Numbered from the stretch's first letter, positions 31,753 to 40,350 are shown. The stretch: DNA of 64,000 bases from JACDAN01 sp035535195 (GCA_035535195.1 DATLQK010000040.1:1-64000), one strand, 5' to 3'. Program-made: numbers and translations. Notes: generated from the letters alone by a model not told the origin.

Positions 31753-33420
31753 ATGCACAGACGACTCATGGTCTCGGTCGCGATGCTGTTCGTCGGCGCC
31801 GGCCTGCTCGCTGCGTCCGCCATCGCGGGCCCGTCGGGCAGCGCTTCGCCGTCGGCCAAGGCATCCGGCCAGGCTCGGGTTGGCGGGACCTTCAAGCACA
31901 GCCTCTCGGTCGACATCGACTACGTCGACCCGGCGCTCGCGTACTACGTCCCCTCGTGGGCGATCATGTACTCGACCGCCGCGATGCTGCTCAACTATCC
32001 GGATGCCCCGGCCCCGAAGGGCTCGCGGCTCACTCCGGACGTGGCGAAGGGCTTCCCGCGCATCGCGAAGAACGGCCTCACCTACACGTTCCAGCTGAAG
32101 AACAACTTCAGGCTCTCGAACGGTCAGAAAGTGACGGCCGCGAACTTCGTGTACGCGATCAACCGCGACCTGAACAAGAAGATGAGCTCGCCTTCTCAGC
32201 CGTTCATCGAGGACATCGCTGGTGCTAAGGCCGTGATCAACGGCTCCGCCAGCAGGGCGACTGGCCTCAAGGCGATCGGCAAGTACACGCTGCAGATCAA
32301 GATGACCAAGCGGGCGCCTGACCTGCTTGCTCGCCTTGCGATGCCGTTCTTCCAGGCGATTCCGACGAACCTGCCGATCGAGCCGAACGGGGTCAACGCT
32401 CCGGTGCACACGGCCGGTCCGTACTACATCCAGAAGTGGGATCGGAACCGCCAAGTCGTCGTGGCCCGCAACAGGTTCTACAGGGGCCCTCGGCCGCACA
32501 ACGTCAACTCGATCGTCATCGACGTGGGTCTCCCGCTCGAGACGATCAAGCTGAACATCGATCGTGGCGTCACCGACACGGGCGACATCCCGCCGTCGGC
32601 GCACGCTGAGCTTGGCCGCCGCTACGGCGTCAAGAAGGGCTCGCCGGGTCGCTACTTCGCGAACCCTGCTCCCACGATCTCGTACCTCGCCATGAACCAC
32701 GACCGCCCGCTGTTCGGCGGCGGTGGTGTCGGCAACCTGCGCCTGAAGAAGGCCGTCAACTACGTCATCGACCGCCAGGCGATCATGACGCAGCGCGGCG
32801 CGTACGCAGGCGTCACGAACGACCAGTACATGCCGCCGTCGATGCGCGGCTTCAAGAACGTCTCCATCTACCCGCGGCGCCCGAACATCTCGCAGGCTCG
32901 GTCACTGGCCCAGGGCCAGACCCGCGGTGGGAACGGCGTCTTCTACTGCGCCAACAGGGCTCCGGCTCCTCAGCAGTGCCAGATCGTCCAGGCGAACCTG
33001 CGGAACATCGGCTTGAACATGGACATCAAGCTGTTCCCGCGGGCGGTCCAGTTCGAGAAGGCCGGCAACAAGGGCGAGCCCTTCGACCTCACGCTTGAGG
33101 GTTGGCATATGGACTACTTCGACCCGTACGACTTCATCTTCCTCGTCGACGGGACGACGATCCGGCCGACCAACAACGTGAACTTCTCGTACTTCAACTC
33201 GGCGGCCTTCAACAAGAAGATCGCCCGGGCGAAGACGCTCGTAGGCGTTCCGCGCTACCGCGCGTTCAGCCAGCTCGACGCCGATATCGCGAAAAACGGC
33301 GCTCCTCTGGCCACGTACGGCACACCGAACGACCGGTACTACGTGTCGTCCCGGACTGGTTGCTACCACTACCACCCGGTCTTCACGTGGGATTACGCAT
33401 CACTCTGCCTCACCAGGTAG
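31753..33420 (+). CDS. ABC transporter substrate-binding protein, family 5 (peptide type)
   Basis: A 555-residue secreted protein. Signal peptide: basic M-H-R-R, hydrophobic core to about residue 24, A-x-A-G cleavage region. No lipobox cysteine follows, which is unusual for a Gram-positive-type binding protein. The mature part has the family 5 landmarks G-G-T-F, D-P-A-L-A, L-T-Y-T-F-Q-L-K-N-N-F-R-L-S-N-G (residues about 109-124) and G-P-Y-Y-I near residue 221. It is strongly preceded by AAGGAG and followed by a strong terminator, so it can be expressed above its permeases. The ligand is unknown; peptides are the family default. Confidence 0.93.
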   Translation: MHRRLMVSVAMLFVGAGLLAASAIAGPSGSASPSAKASGQARVGGTFKHSLSVDIDYVDPALAYYVPSWAIMYSTAAMLLNYPDAPAPKGSRLTPDVAKGFPRIAKNGLTYTFQLKNNFRLSNGQKVTAANFVYAINRDLNKKMSSPSQPFIEDIAGAKAVINGSASRATGLKAIGKYTLQIKMTKRAPDLLARLAMPFFQAIPTNLPIEPNGVNAPVHTAGPYYIQKWDRNRQVVVARNRFYRGPRPHNVNSIVIDVGLPLETIKLNIDRGVTDTGDIPPSAHAELGRRYGVKKGSPGRYFANPAPTISYLAMNHDRPLFGGGGVGNLRLKKAVNYVIDRQAIMTQRGAYAGVTNDQYMPPSMRGFKNVSIYPRRPNISQARSLAQGQTRGGNGVFYCANRAPAPQQCQIVQANLRNIGLNMDIKLFPRAVQFEKAGNKGEPFDLTLEGWHMDYFDPYDFIFLVDGTTIRPTNNVNFSYFNSAAFNKKIARAKTLVGVPRYRAFSQLDADIAKNGAPLATYGTPNDRYYVSSRTGCYHYHPVFTWDYASLCLTR

Positions 33421-33434
33421 AGACGAACGACGTG

Positions 33435-33470
33435 ACGAGGGCGCCGGTTTCGGCCGGCGCCCTCGTTCTT
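33435..33470 (+). terminator. intrinsic terminator after substrate-binding protein
   Basis: A perfect 13-bp GC-rich stem (ACGAGGGCGCCGG with its complement) with loop TTTCGG, followed by TCTT. This is the strongest intrinsic terminator in the transporter region. Confidence 0.8.
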
Positions 33471-33530
33471 AACCCACACGTAATCGGCAAACGGCGGTAA
33501 GCTGACCCCCCTCTCGACTCCCCGACGACG

Positions 33531-34523
33531 ATGTATCGCTATCTGATCAGGCGGCTTTTCTGGGCGGGCGTGATGTTCATCGCCGTCACGATCGTCTCCT
33601 ACATCATCTTCTTCCTCGTCCCGGCCGAGCCCGCGCGCCTGATCTGCGGCGCCCAGTGCCCGCCCGACCAGGTCGAGCGCGTGCGCAAGGAGGTCGGGCT
33701 CGACGACCCGGTCTACACGCAGTACCTGCGCTTCCTGGGTGGCCTGTTGCCGGTGGGGATCCACCCCGTCAGCGCCAAGACGCCGTCGCTCGGCAACTCC
33801 TATGCGACGCGCCAGCCGGTGAACGAGATCATCAAGGAGGCGGCCCCGGTCACGGCGTCGCTCGTGATCGGCGGGGCGGTGCTCTGGATGCTCGTCGCGC
33901 TCCCGCTCGGGATCCTCTCCGCGTTGCGGCCGCGCTCGCTCTTAGACCGCGCCGGGATGGTCTTCGTGCTGATCGGGATCTCCGCGCACCCGGTGTGGAT
34001 CGGCTTGCTCCTGATCTATTTCGTCGGCTACAAGGCCGGACTGACGCCCTTAGGTGGCTACTGCGACATGGTCAATCCGTCCACCGACTGCGGTGGGCCG
34101 ATCGACTGGGCGCACGCGCTGATCCTTCCGTGGATCACCTTCGCCGTCCTGTTCGCCGCGCTGTACGTGCGCATGATCCGGGCGAACGTGCTGGAGGCGA
34201 TGAACGAGGACTACGTCCGGACCGCCCGCGCCAAGGGCGCGCCCGAGTGGCTCGTCATGCGCTCGCACGTGTTGCGGAACGCGATGCTTCCTGTCGTGAC
34301 GATGCTCGGCATGGACATCGGCCTCGCACTTGGCGGCGCGGTCTTCACCGAGACGGTCTTCGGGCTCCCAGGGCTCGGGAAGCGCGCGCTGGAGGCGCTC
34401 GAGGGCTTCGACCTTCCGGCGGTGATGGGGATCGTCGTCTTCGCGACGGTCTGCGTGATCGTCTTCAATCTGATCGTCGACCTGTTGTACGCCGTCATCG
34501 ATCCACGAATCAGACTCTCCTAG
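33531..34523 (+). CDS. peptide/nickel-type ABC transporter permease (OppB/DppB family)
   Basis: A 330-residue permease beginning Y-L-I-R-R-L-F-W-A-G, the OppB start, with six helices. The EAA-type loop is R-T-A-R-A-K-G-A-P-E (near residue 225), and F-T-E-T-V-F-G-L-P-G-L-G lies near residue 265. Partner of the 30499 permease. A possible -10 TAAGCT (33498-33503) gives a leader of about 20 nt. It is followed within 15 bp by the first ATPase gene. Confidence 0.95.
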   Translation: MYRYLIRRLFWAGVMFIAVTIVSYIIFFLVPAEPARLICGAQCPPDQVERVRKEVGLDDPVYTQYLRFLGGLLPVGIHPVSAKTPSLGNSYATRQPVNEIIKEAAPVTASLVIGGAVLWMLVALPLGILSALRPRSLLDRAGMVFVLIGISAHPVWIGLLLIYFVGYKAGLTPLGGYCDMVNPSTDCGGPIDWAHALILPWITFAVLFAALYVRMIRANVLEAMNEDYVRTARAKGAPEWLVMRSHVLRNAMLPVVTMLGMDIGLALGGAVFTETVFGLPGLGKRALEALEGFDLPAVMGIVVFATVCVIVFNLIVDLLYAVIDPRIRLS

Positions 34524-34537
34524 AAGGCGAAACCCAC

Positions 34538-35554
34538 ATGGCGCTGCTCGAAGTCAACGACCTTCGTACGCACTTCCGCACCGACGACGGCATTGTCAAG
34601 GCGGTCGACGGGGTCAGCTTCTCGGTCGACAAGGGGAAGACGCTCGGCATCGTCGGCGAGTCGGGCTGCGGCAAGAGCGTCACGTGCTTGACGATCATGG
34701 GGCTGAACCCGTCGCGGAACACGATCTCGAGCGGGGAGGCGCTCTTCAAGGGCGAGAACCTGCTTACGATGCCGAAGAAGCAGCTTCGCGACATCCGCGG
34801 GAACGACATCGCGATGATCTTCCAGGACCCGATGACGTCGCTGAACCCGGTGCACACGATCGGGCGCCAGCTCGTCGAGGCGATCAAGCTCCACCGCGAC
34901 GTCAGCTCCCGGAACGCGCGCGCCAGGGTGCTCGAGCTCCTGAAGGCGGTCGGGATCCCACGCGCCGAGCGCCGGGTGGACGACTACCCGCACCAGTTCT
35001 CGGGCGGCATGCGGCAGCGCGTGATGATCGCGATGTCGCTGATCAACGACCCGGACCTGCTGATTGCAGACGAGCCCACGACCGCGCTCGACGTGACGAC
35101 CCAGGCGCAGATCCTCGAGCTGATGAACCGTCTCCAGAGCGAGTTCGGGAGCGCCATCATCATCATCACGCACGACCTCGGGGTCGTGGCGGAGACCGCG
35201 GACGACGTCGTCGTCATGTACGCGGCCCGGGTCGTCGAGCGCGCGCCGGTCGACAACCTCTTCAAGCGGCCGCACATGCCGTATACGTGGGGCCTGCTCG
35301 GCTCGCTCCCGCGCCTCGACGCCGATATGGAGCGGCTGACGCAGATCCCCGGCCAGCCGCCGTCGCTGCTCAACCCGCCGCGCGGCTGCCGCTTCCACCC
35401 ACGCTGCCCGTACGTGATGAACGTCTGCAAGGAGACCGAGCCTGAGCTCCGGCCGATCAGCGACCAGCCGGGACACCTCCAGGCCTGCCATTTGGACGAG
35501 CAGACCAAGGACCGGGAGGCGGCGAAGCTCGTCGCCTTGGCGGAGACCGGCTAG
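34538..35554 (+). CDS. peptide-type ABC transporter ATPase (OppD/DppD family)
   Basis: A 338-residue ATPase. Walker A G-E-S-G-C-G-K-S is near residue 43, signature F-S-G-G-M-R-Q-R near 155, Walker B L-L-I-A-D-E-P-T near 173, and H-loop I-I-I-T-H-D near 207. The C-terminal oligopeptide domain has C-R-F-H-P-R-C-P with four cysteines, as in OppD proteins that may bind an iron-sulfur cluster. ATG 34538 has AGAAGG upstream; the open frame extends far upstream without homology. Confidence 0.95.
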   Translation: MALLEVNDLRTHFRTDDGIVKAVDGVSFSVDKGKTLGIVGESGCGKSVTCLTIMGLNPSRNTISSGEALFKGENLLTMPKKQLRDIRGNDIAMIFQDPMTSLNPVHTIGRQLVEAIKLHRDVSSRNARARVLELLKAVGIPRAERRVDDYPHQFSGGMRQRVMIAMSLINDPDLLIADEPTTALDVTTQAQILELMNRLQSEFGSAIIIITHDLGVVAETADDVVVMYAARVVERAPVDNLFKRPHMPYTWGLLGSLPRLDADMERLTQIPGQPPSLLNPPRGCRFHPRCPYVMNVCKETEPELRPISDQPGHLQACHLDEQTKDREAAKLVALAETG

Positions 35555-36664
35555 GTGAGCGAGGCCGGGGGGATGAACGGGGGCTCCGGCAATGACCTGC
35601 TCGTTGTCGAGGACCTGAAGAAGCACTTCCCGGTCACCCGCGGCATCCTCTTCCAGAGGCAGGTCGCGTCCGTCAAGGCGGTCGACGGCGTCAGCTTCAC
35701 CGTCAAGTCGGGGGAGACGCTCGGCGTCGTGGGCGAGTCCGGCTGCGGGAAGTCGACGATGGCGCGCTGCGTGATGCGCCTGCTCGACCCGACCGGCGGG
35801 AGGATCACCTTCGAGGGGCGCGATATCACGAACCTCTCCCGCGCGGACATGCGGCCGATTCGCCGCGAGATGATGATGATCTTCCAGGACCCGTACGCGT
35901 CGCTGAACGGGCGAAAGCGCGTCGGGTTCATCGTCGCCGAGGCGCTCGAGGTACACAAGATGGGCACGGACGCCGAGATCAAGCGCCGGGTGCAAGAGCT
36001 GCTCGAGGTCGTCGGCCTGAACCCCGAGCACTACAACCGCTTCCCGCACGAGTTCTCCGGCGGCCAGCGGCAGCGGATCGGCGTCGCGCGCGCGCTGGCG
36101 GTCAACCCGAAGCTGATCGTCTGCGACGAGCCGGTGTCGGCGCTCGACGTGTCCGTCCAGGCGCAGATCCTCAACCTGCTGAAGGACCTCCAGCGCGAGT
36201 TCGGCCTCACCTACGTATTCATCGCGCACGACCTCAACGTCGTCCGCCACATCTCGGACCGCGTGATGGTCATGTACCTCGGCAAGGTCGCCGAGATCGC
36301 AGACCGGAACCAGGTTTACACCGAGCCGAAGCACCCGTATACCGGTGCGCTCCTCTCCGCAGTGCCGATCCCCAACCCGGAGCTCGGCCGGCAGCGCAAA
36401 CCGATCGTCCTCCAGGGCGACGTGCCGAGCCCGCTGAACCCGCCGGCCGCGTGCAACTTCCACCCGCGCTGCCCCCGCTTCCAGGAGGGTCACTGCGACG
36501 TCGAGCCGCCGCCGCTCTACTCCTTCGGCGATGGTCACCGTGCGGCCTGCCACTACCCGCTCGAGCACTGGCCGCTCTCCGAGGAGGAGATGCGGCGGCC
36601 CAGCGCGGCGCCGCAGTCGGCACCGCCGCCGGCGGAGCCCGCCGAGGCTCCGACCAGCTCGTAG
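35555..36664 (+). CDS. peptide-type ABC transporter ATPase (OppF/DppF family)
   Basis: A 369-residue ATPase. Walker A G-E-S-G-C-G-K-S is near residue 62, signature F-S-G-G-Q-R-Q-R near 169, Walker B L-I-V-C-D-E-P-V near 188. The C-terminal domain holds C-N-F-H-P-R-C-P. It begins immediately at the stop of the OppD-type gene (GTG 35555; ATG 35573 is possible). The last 30 residues are a proline/alanine-rich tail. Confidence 0.95.
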   Translation: MSEAGGMNGGSGNDLLVVEDLKKHFPVTRGILFQRQVASVKAVDGVSFTVKSGETLGVVGESGCGKSTMARCVMRLLDPTGGRITFEGRDITNLSRADMRPIRREMMMIFQDPYASLNGRKRVGFIVAEALEVHKMGTDAEIKRRVQELLEVVGLNPEHYNRFPHEFSGGQRQRIGVARALAVNPKLIVCDEPVSALDVSVQAQILNLLKDLQREFGLTYVFIAHDLNVVRHISDRVMVMYLGKVAEIADRNQVYTEPKHPYTGALLSAVPIPNPELGRQRKPIVLQGDVPSPLNPPAACNFHPRCPRFQEGHCDVEPPPLYSFGDGHRAACHYPLEHWPLSEEEMRRPSAAPQSAPPPAEPAEAPTSS

Positions 36665-36666
36665 CC

Positions 36667-37032
36667 ATGTGGCTCGCGGCCGGGCGCCGCTTCATCGGCC
36701 TCTTCGTCCTGGCTTCGATCTTCACCCTGCTGGTGTCGCTCCTGCTCGGGCTCGCGCTCGGCGCCGGAGTCGAGCGGTCGGTCTCGCTTGGCTTCTACTG
36801 CATCGGCTCGTTCCTGCTCGTATCCGGGTTCTTCATCGGGAACCGCGGGCCTGTACGGCTGAAGAGCGAGAAGGGCGACGCGGGCCCGTTTCTGTTCGGG
36901 TCGCGCTACATGCGCTGGGCCACGCCGCCGGAGCGTGAGGAGTCGATCAACCTCTCGGCGATCTTCATCGCGCTCGGGTTCGTGCTCATCCTGCTCGGCG
37001 TCGTTGCCGACAACAGGTACAACCTGGTCTAA
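36667..37032 (+). CDS. small membrane protein of unknown function
   Basis: A 121-residue protein with three hydrophobic helices (about residues 7-32, 38-56 and 94-113), and a soluble loop between helices 2 and 3 containing F-L-F-G-S-R-Y-M-R-W-A. I do not recognise a family. ATG 36667 lies 2 bp after the OppF-type stop, so it is likely co-transcribed as the last gene of the transporter operon and may be an accessory membrane factor. Confidence 0.7.
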   Translation: MWLAAGRRFIGLFVLASIFTLLVSLLLGLALGAGVERSVSLGFYCIGSFLLVSGFFIGNRGPVRLKSEKGDAGPFLFGSRYMRWATPPEREESINLSAIFIALGFVLILLGVVADNRYNLV

Positions 37033-37082
37033 GGGACGTCAGCCTGACTAACTATGTTCTGAAAGCTCCGTCCTAAATTCAC

Positions 37083-37544
37083 GTGCGATTGGTGAAACCA
37101 CTTACCCGGCAGTGCGAGCGCGCCCGCGAATGCGCGTCGCTTCGCCTGGACGGCGAGCTCTCCGAATTCGAGCAGGCGCTGCTCCAGGCCCACCTCGGGC
37201 GCTGCGAGCCCTGTCGCTCGTTCGCTGCCGAGCTCGACGGAGTGACGACGCGGATCCGGAACGCTCCGCTGGAGACGCTTGCGCAGCCCGTGGTGTTGCC
37301 GAGCCGGCGCCGGATCTCCCTCCGCCCGGTCGAGATCGCCGCGGCCGCGGCGCTGATGCTGACCGCGTTCGGCATCGCAGGCGCCGTTCGCACGTTCGAG
37401 AGCTCGAACCCGTCGCTCACCTTTGCCTCGCCCGGCGTCTCGACCGCCGCCGAGAGCCGGGAGTTCACCGACATCCGTCGGGCGATGCTCCGCCTGCGCG
37501 TGGCCCCCGTTTCGCCCGGTGGCCTCAACCTGATGCAGTCCTGA
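37083..37544 (+). CDS. anti-sigma-factor-like protein with zinc-finger domain (zf-HC2), one membrane helix
   Basis: A 153-residue protein. The N-terminal part has the zinc-associated anti-sigma pattern: C-A-S-L-R-L-D-G-E-L near residue 17, then H-L-G-R-C-E-P-C (HxxxCxxC) near residue 37. A single helix (about residues 80-98) follows, then a short outer tail. In this family the N-terminal domain holds an ECF sigma factor at the membrane. No sigma gene is adjacent, which is unusual. Start is uncertain: GTG 37083, TTG 37089 or GTG 37092; TAAATT (37074-37079) fits a leaderless start at one of the latter two. Confidence 0.75.
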   Translation: MRLVKPLTRQCERARECASLRLDGELSEFEQALLQAHLGRCEPCRSFAAELDGVTTRIRNAPLETLAQPVVLPSRRRISLRPVEIAAAAALMLTAFGIAGAVRTFESSNPSLTFASPGVSTAAESREFTDIRRAMLRLRVAPVSPGGLNLMQS

Positions 37545-37560
37545 CCGCCTCGCGGCGGTC
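37543..37560 (+). terminator. hairpin overlapping anti-sigma gene stop codon
   Basis: A perfect 7-bp stem GACCGCC / GGCGGTC, loop TCGC, beginning inside the TGA stop. A likely weak terminator between this gene and atpD. Confidence 0.45.
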
Positions 37561-37663
37561 TAGGCTTGACGCGATGCTTGCATCGCCTGTCAGCTCGCGC
37601 GTCTGAGCGCTCGACCATTCCGCCCGTGTGGCGGCCGGCGAGCGCTACTGGCAACTGCAGGAG

Positions 37664-37680
37664 TCCAAGGAGACCTTGGA
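37664..37680 (+). other. CCAAGG hairpin upstream of atpD
   Basis: A perfect 7-bp stem TCCAAGG / CCTTGGA with a 3-nt loop, just upstream of the candidate atpD -10 box. The core arms match those of the atpE-atpF hairpin at 26836. Confidence 0.4.
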
Positions 37681-37719
37681 TAGACTTGTCCCTGCACGGC
37701 GCCGCGGTTTCTGGCGCCG
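37681..37719 (+). promoter_or_regulatory. candidate atpD promoter and leader hairpin
   Basis: TAGACT (37681-37686) could be the -10 box, giving a leader of about 59 nt before GTG 37752. Within it a perfect 7-bp stem CGGCGCC / GGCGCCG (37697-37703 / 37713-37719) forms. AGGAGG (37743-37748) is the ribosome-binding site. The remaining part of the 207-bp gap shows nothing further. Confidence 0.45.
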
Positions 37720-37751
37720 GCTCCTTCGACTGAATATCGCTCAGGAGGCTC

Positions 37752-39245
37752 GTGGCTGACAACGCAGGAAACCGGAATGTGGGCACGATCGTGGAGATCA
37801 AGGGCGTCGTCCTCGACGCCGTCTTCCCGGACGAGCTGCCCGAGATCTACAGCGCAGTCCGCATCACGGTCGACGGCCGCGACCTGATCGCGGAGGTGCA
37901 GCAGCATCTCGGCGACGACCGGGTCCGCGCCGTCGCGATGGATTCGACCGACGGCCTTGCAAGGGGCCTAGACGTCGTCGACACCGGCCAGCCGATCACG
38001 GTGCCGGTCGGCGAGCCGACGCTCGGCCGCCTCTGGAACGTGATCGGCGAGCCGATCGACAAGGCCGGACAGCCGTCGCAGGGCGAGCGCTGGCCGATTC
38101 ACCGCGAGCCGCCGAGCTTCCGCGACCTCTCTCCGGAGATCGAGATCTTCGAAACCGGGATCAAGGTGATCGACCTGATCGCGCCGTACGTGAAGGGCGG
38201 CAAGGTCGGCCTCTTCGGCGGCGCCGGCGTCGGCAAGACGGTGCTGATCCAGGAGCTGATCCACAACGTCGCCCGGGAGCACGGCGGCGTCTCCGTCTTC
38301 GCCGGCGTGGGCGAGCGGACTCGCGAAGGCAACGACCTCTGGCTGGAGATGGAGGAGTCGGGGGTGATCGACAAGGTCGCGCTCGTCTACGGGCAGATGA
38401 ACGAGCCGCCGGGCGCCCGCCTGCGCGTCGGCCTGTCCGGCCTGACGATGGCGGAGTACTTCCGCGATCAGGGCCAGGACACCCTGCTCTTCATCGACAA
38501 CATCTTCCGGTTCGTCCAGGCGGGCTCGGAGGTCTCGGCGCTCCTCGGCCGCATGCCGAGCGCCGTCGGCTACCAGCCGACACTCGCGACGGAGATGGGC
38601 CAGCTGCAGGAGCGGATCACCTCGACGCGAACGGGCTCGGTCACGTCCGTGCAGGCGATCTACGTCCCCGCCGACGACCTCACCGACCCGGCGCCGGCGA
38701 ACACGTTCGCGCACCTCGACGCGACCACTGTGCTCTCGCGGGCGATCGTGGAGCAAGGGATCTACCCGGCGGTCGACCCGCTCGACTCCTTCTCGCGGGC
38801 GCTCCAGCCCGGGATCGTCTCCGACGAGCACTACGAGACGGCGACGCGAGTCCAGGAGGTACTGCAGCGCTACCGCGACCTGCAGGACATCATCGCCATC
38901 CTCGGCATGGACGAGCTCTCCGACGAGGACAAGCTCACCGTCTCGCGGGCCCGCAAGATCCAGCGCTTCCTCTCGCAGCCGAACTTCGTGGCCGAGCAGT
39001 TCACGGGCACGCCCGGCGAGTACGTGCGGCTCGAGGACACGATCAAGGGCTTCCAGGAGATCCTCGGGGGCAAGCACGACGAGCTGACGGAGCAGGCCTT
39101 CTATATGGTCGGCACGATCGAGCAGGCCGTGGAGAAGGGGCGCTCGCTGGCAGGCGAGGAGTCCGAGCCCGACGCGGCCGACGCGGACGAGCCCGCCGAT
39201 GAGCGGCAGGAGGACGCGCGGGATCCTGAGCCGGCGGCTGTCTGA
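37752..39245 (+). CDS. atpD: ATP synthase F1 subunit beta
   Basis: A 497-residue catalytic subunit. P-loop G-G-A-G-V-G-K-T is near residue 156, the catalytic glutamate is in V-G-E-R-T-R-E-G-N-D near residue 190, and L-L-F-I-D-N-I-F-R-F is near residue 249. The C-terminus carries an extra acidic, alanine-rich tail of about 35 residues beyond the usual end. GTG 37752 with a strong AGGAGG. Together with atpC it forms the separated second half of the ATP synthase operon. Confidence 0.98.
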   Translation: MADNAGNRNVGTIVEIKGVVLDAVFPDELPEIYSAVRITVDGRDLIAEVQQHLGDDRVRAVAMDSTDGLARGLDVVDTGQPITVPVGEPTLGRLWNVIGEPIDKAGQPSQGERWPIHREPPSFRDLSPEIEIFETGIKVIDLIAPYVKGGKVGLFGGAGVGKTVLIQELIHNVAREHGGVSVFAGVGERTREGNDLWLEMEESGVIDKVALVYGQMNEPPGARLRVGLSGLTMAEYFRDQGQDTLLFIDNIFRFVQAGSEVSALLGRMPSAVGYQPTLATEMGQLQERITSTRTGSVTSVQAIYVPADDLTDPAPANTFAHLDATTVLSRAIVEQGIYPAVDPLDSFSRALQPGIVSDEHYETATRVQEVLQRYRDLQDIIAILGMDELSDEDKLTVSRARKIQRFLSQPNFVAEQFTGTPGEYVRLEDTIKGFQEILGGKHDELTEQAFYMVGTIEQAVEKGRSLAGEESEPDAADADEPADERQEDARDPEPAAV

Positions 39246-39250
39246 CCCAG

Positions 39251-39718
39251 ATGGCCCAAGAGCGCAAAACGTTCGACCTCTCGCTCGTGACGCCGGAAGG
39301 CCCGGCGTTCGAGGGCGAGGTCGAGATGGTGGTCGTCCCCGGCGCCGCCGGCGAGATCGGCGTGCTCGCGCGGCACGCGCCGCTCGTCGCGACCCTGAAG
39401 GCGGGCGGGACGCGCGTCCACATCCGCCGCGACGAGGAGACCGTCGACTTCGCCACCGGGCCCGGCTTCTTCAAGGTCGAGCAGGACCGGGCGCTCGCCC
39501 TCGTCGACGACGCCGTCGACGCGCGGCACATCGACGCGGAGCGGGCGCAGCAGCAGCTCGACGAGGCGCAAGCCGAGCTCGAGCGGCTCGAGCGCGGCGA
39601 GGTGCAGGCCGACCGCTGGCAGCTCGAGCAGCGGGTCGCGCACGCCCAGAACCAGCTGGACGTGTACTCCGGCGCGGGCACGAGCCGCATCCGCCCGATC
39701 GCGCCGCCCGGCGGCTAG
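39251..39718 (+). CDS. atpC: ATP synthase F1 subunit epsilon
   Basis: A 155-residue protein. The N-terminal beta-sandwich has L-V-T-P-E-G-P-A-F and V-V-V-P-G-A-A-G-E-I-G-V-L-A-R-H-A-P-L (residues about 29-47), the classic epsilon signature; the C-terminal part is a helical hairpin with Q-L-D-E-A-Q-A-E-L-E-R-L. It couples rotation and inhibits ATP hydrolysis. It starts 5 bp after atpD, and its stop overlaps the stop of the convergent reductase gene by 4 bp. Confidence 0.95.
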   Translation: MAQERKTFDLSLVTPEGPAFEGEVEMVVVPGAAGEIGVLARHAPLVATLKAGGTRVHIRRDEETVDFATGPGFFKVEQDRALALVDDAVDARHIDAERAQQQLDEAQAELERLERGEVQADRWQLEQRVAHAQNQLDVYSGAGTSRIRPIAPPGG

Positions 39719-40350
39719 CGCTTCACCGCGTACACCACGTGCGTCACGAGCGGTGAGTGGACCGTGCTCGTGAGTTCGATCGGACGCGGCTGGGCTCCGT
39801 CGAACAGCCGGACACCGCCGCCGAGCAACAGGGGAGCGACGTGGAGCTGGAGCTCATCCAGGAGGCCTGCGTTCAGGGCCTGCTGGGCGACCACGGCTCC
39901 GCCGCTGATCTGAACGTCCTTGCCGCCTGCCGCCTCGCGCGCCTGTCCTACGGCCTCTTCGACCCCGTCGACGAACGTGAAGGTGGTGTCCGCCAGGACG
40001 AGCGGCTCCCGCTCGTGGTGTGTGACGACGAAGACCGGCCCGTGGAAGGGCGGGTCGTCGCCCCACCAGCCGTTGGCCTTGGAATCGTCCGCCCACGGCC
40101 CCTCGCCGCTGCTGAACATGCGCCGTCCCATGACGAAGGCGCCGGTTCGGTCGTGCGCCTCTCGCATGATCGCGTCGTCGTCCGGGTTCGCCTCTCCGCC
40201 TTCGAGCCCGTGGAGTGATCGCCAGCTCTCCAACCGCGTCGCCCACTCGTGCAGGTCCTCGCCACCCTCGCCGAGCGGCTGTTCCAGCGTCTGCTTCGGC
40301 CCGGCGACATAGCCGTCGAGCGACATGGTGATGTTGAGAAATGTCGTCAT
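39715..40350 (-). CDS. dihydrofolate reductase-like (RibD C-terminal domain) family protein
   Basis: A 211-residue protein beginning F-L-N-I-T-M-S-L-D-G-Y-V-A-G-P, the typical start of RibD-C/DHFR-like reductases, with G-A-F-V-M-G-R-R-M-F near residue 80 and the NADPH loop I-S-G-G-A-V-V-A-Q-Q near residue 148. Substrate unknown; many members are stand-alone oxidoreductases, not folate enzymes. ATG 40350 is chosen over the upstream in-frame 40383 because the conserved core begins there and a minus-strand TACGGT (40365-40360) lies 9 nt upstream. Confidence 0.87.
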   Translation of the reverse strand: MTTFLNITMSLDGYVAGPKQTLEQPLGEGGEDLHEWATRLESWRSLHGLEGGEANPDDDAIMREAHDRTGAFVMGRRMFSSGEGPWADDSKANGWWGDDPPFHGPVFVVTHHEREPLVLADTTFTFVDGVEEAVGQAREAAGGKDVQISGGAVVAQQALNAGLLDELQLHVAPLLLGGGVRLFDGAQPRPIELTSTVHSPLVTHVVYAVKR

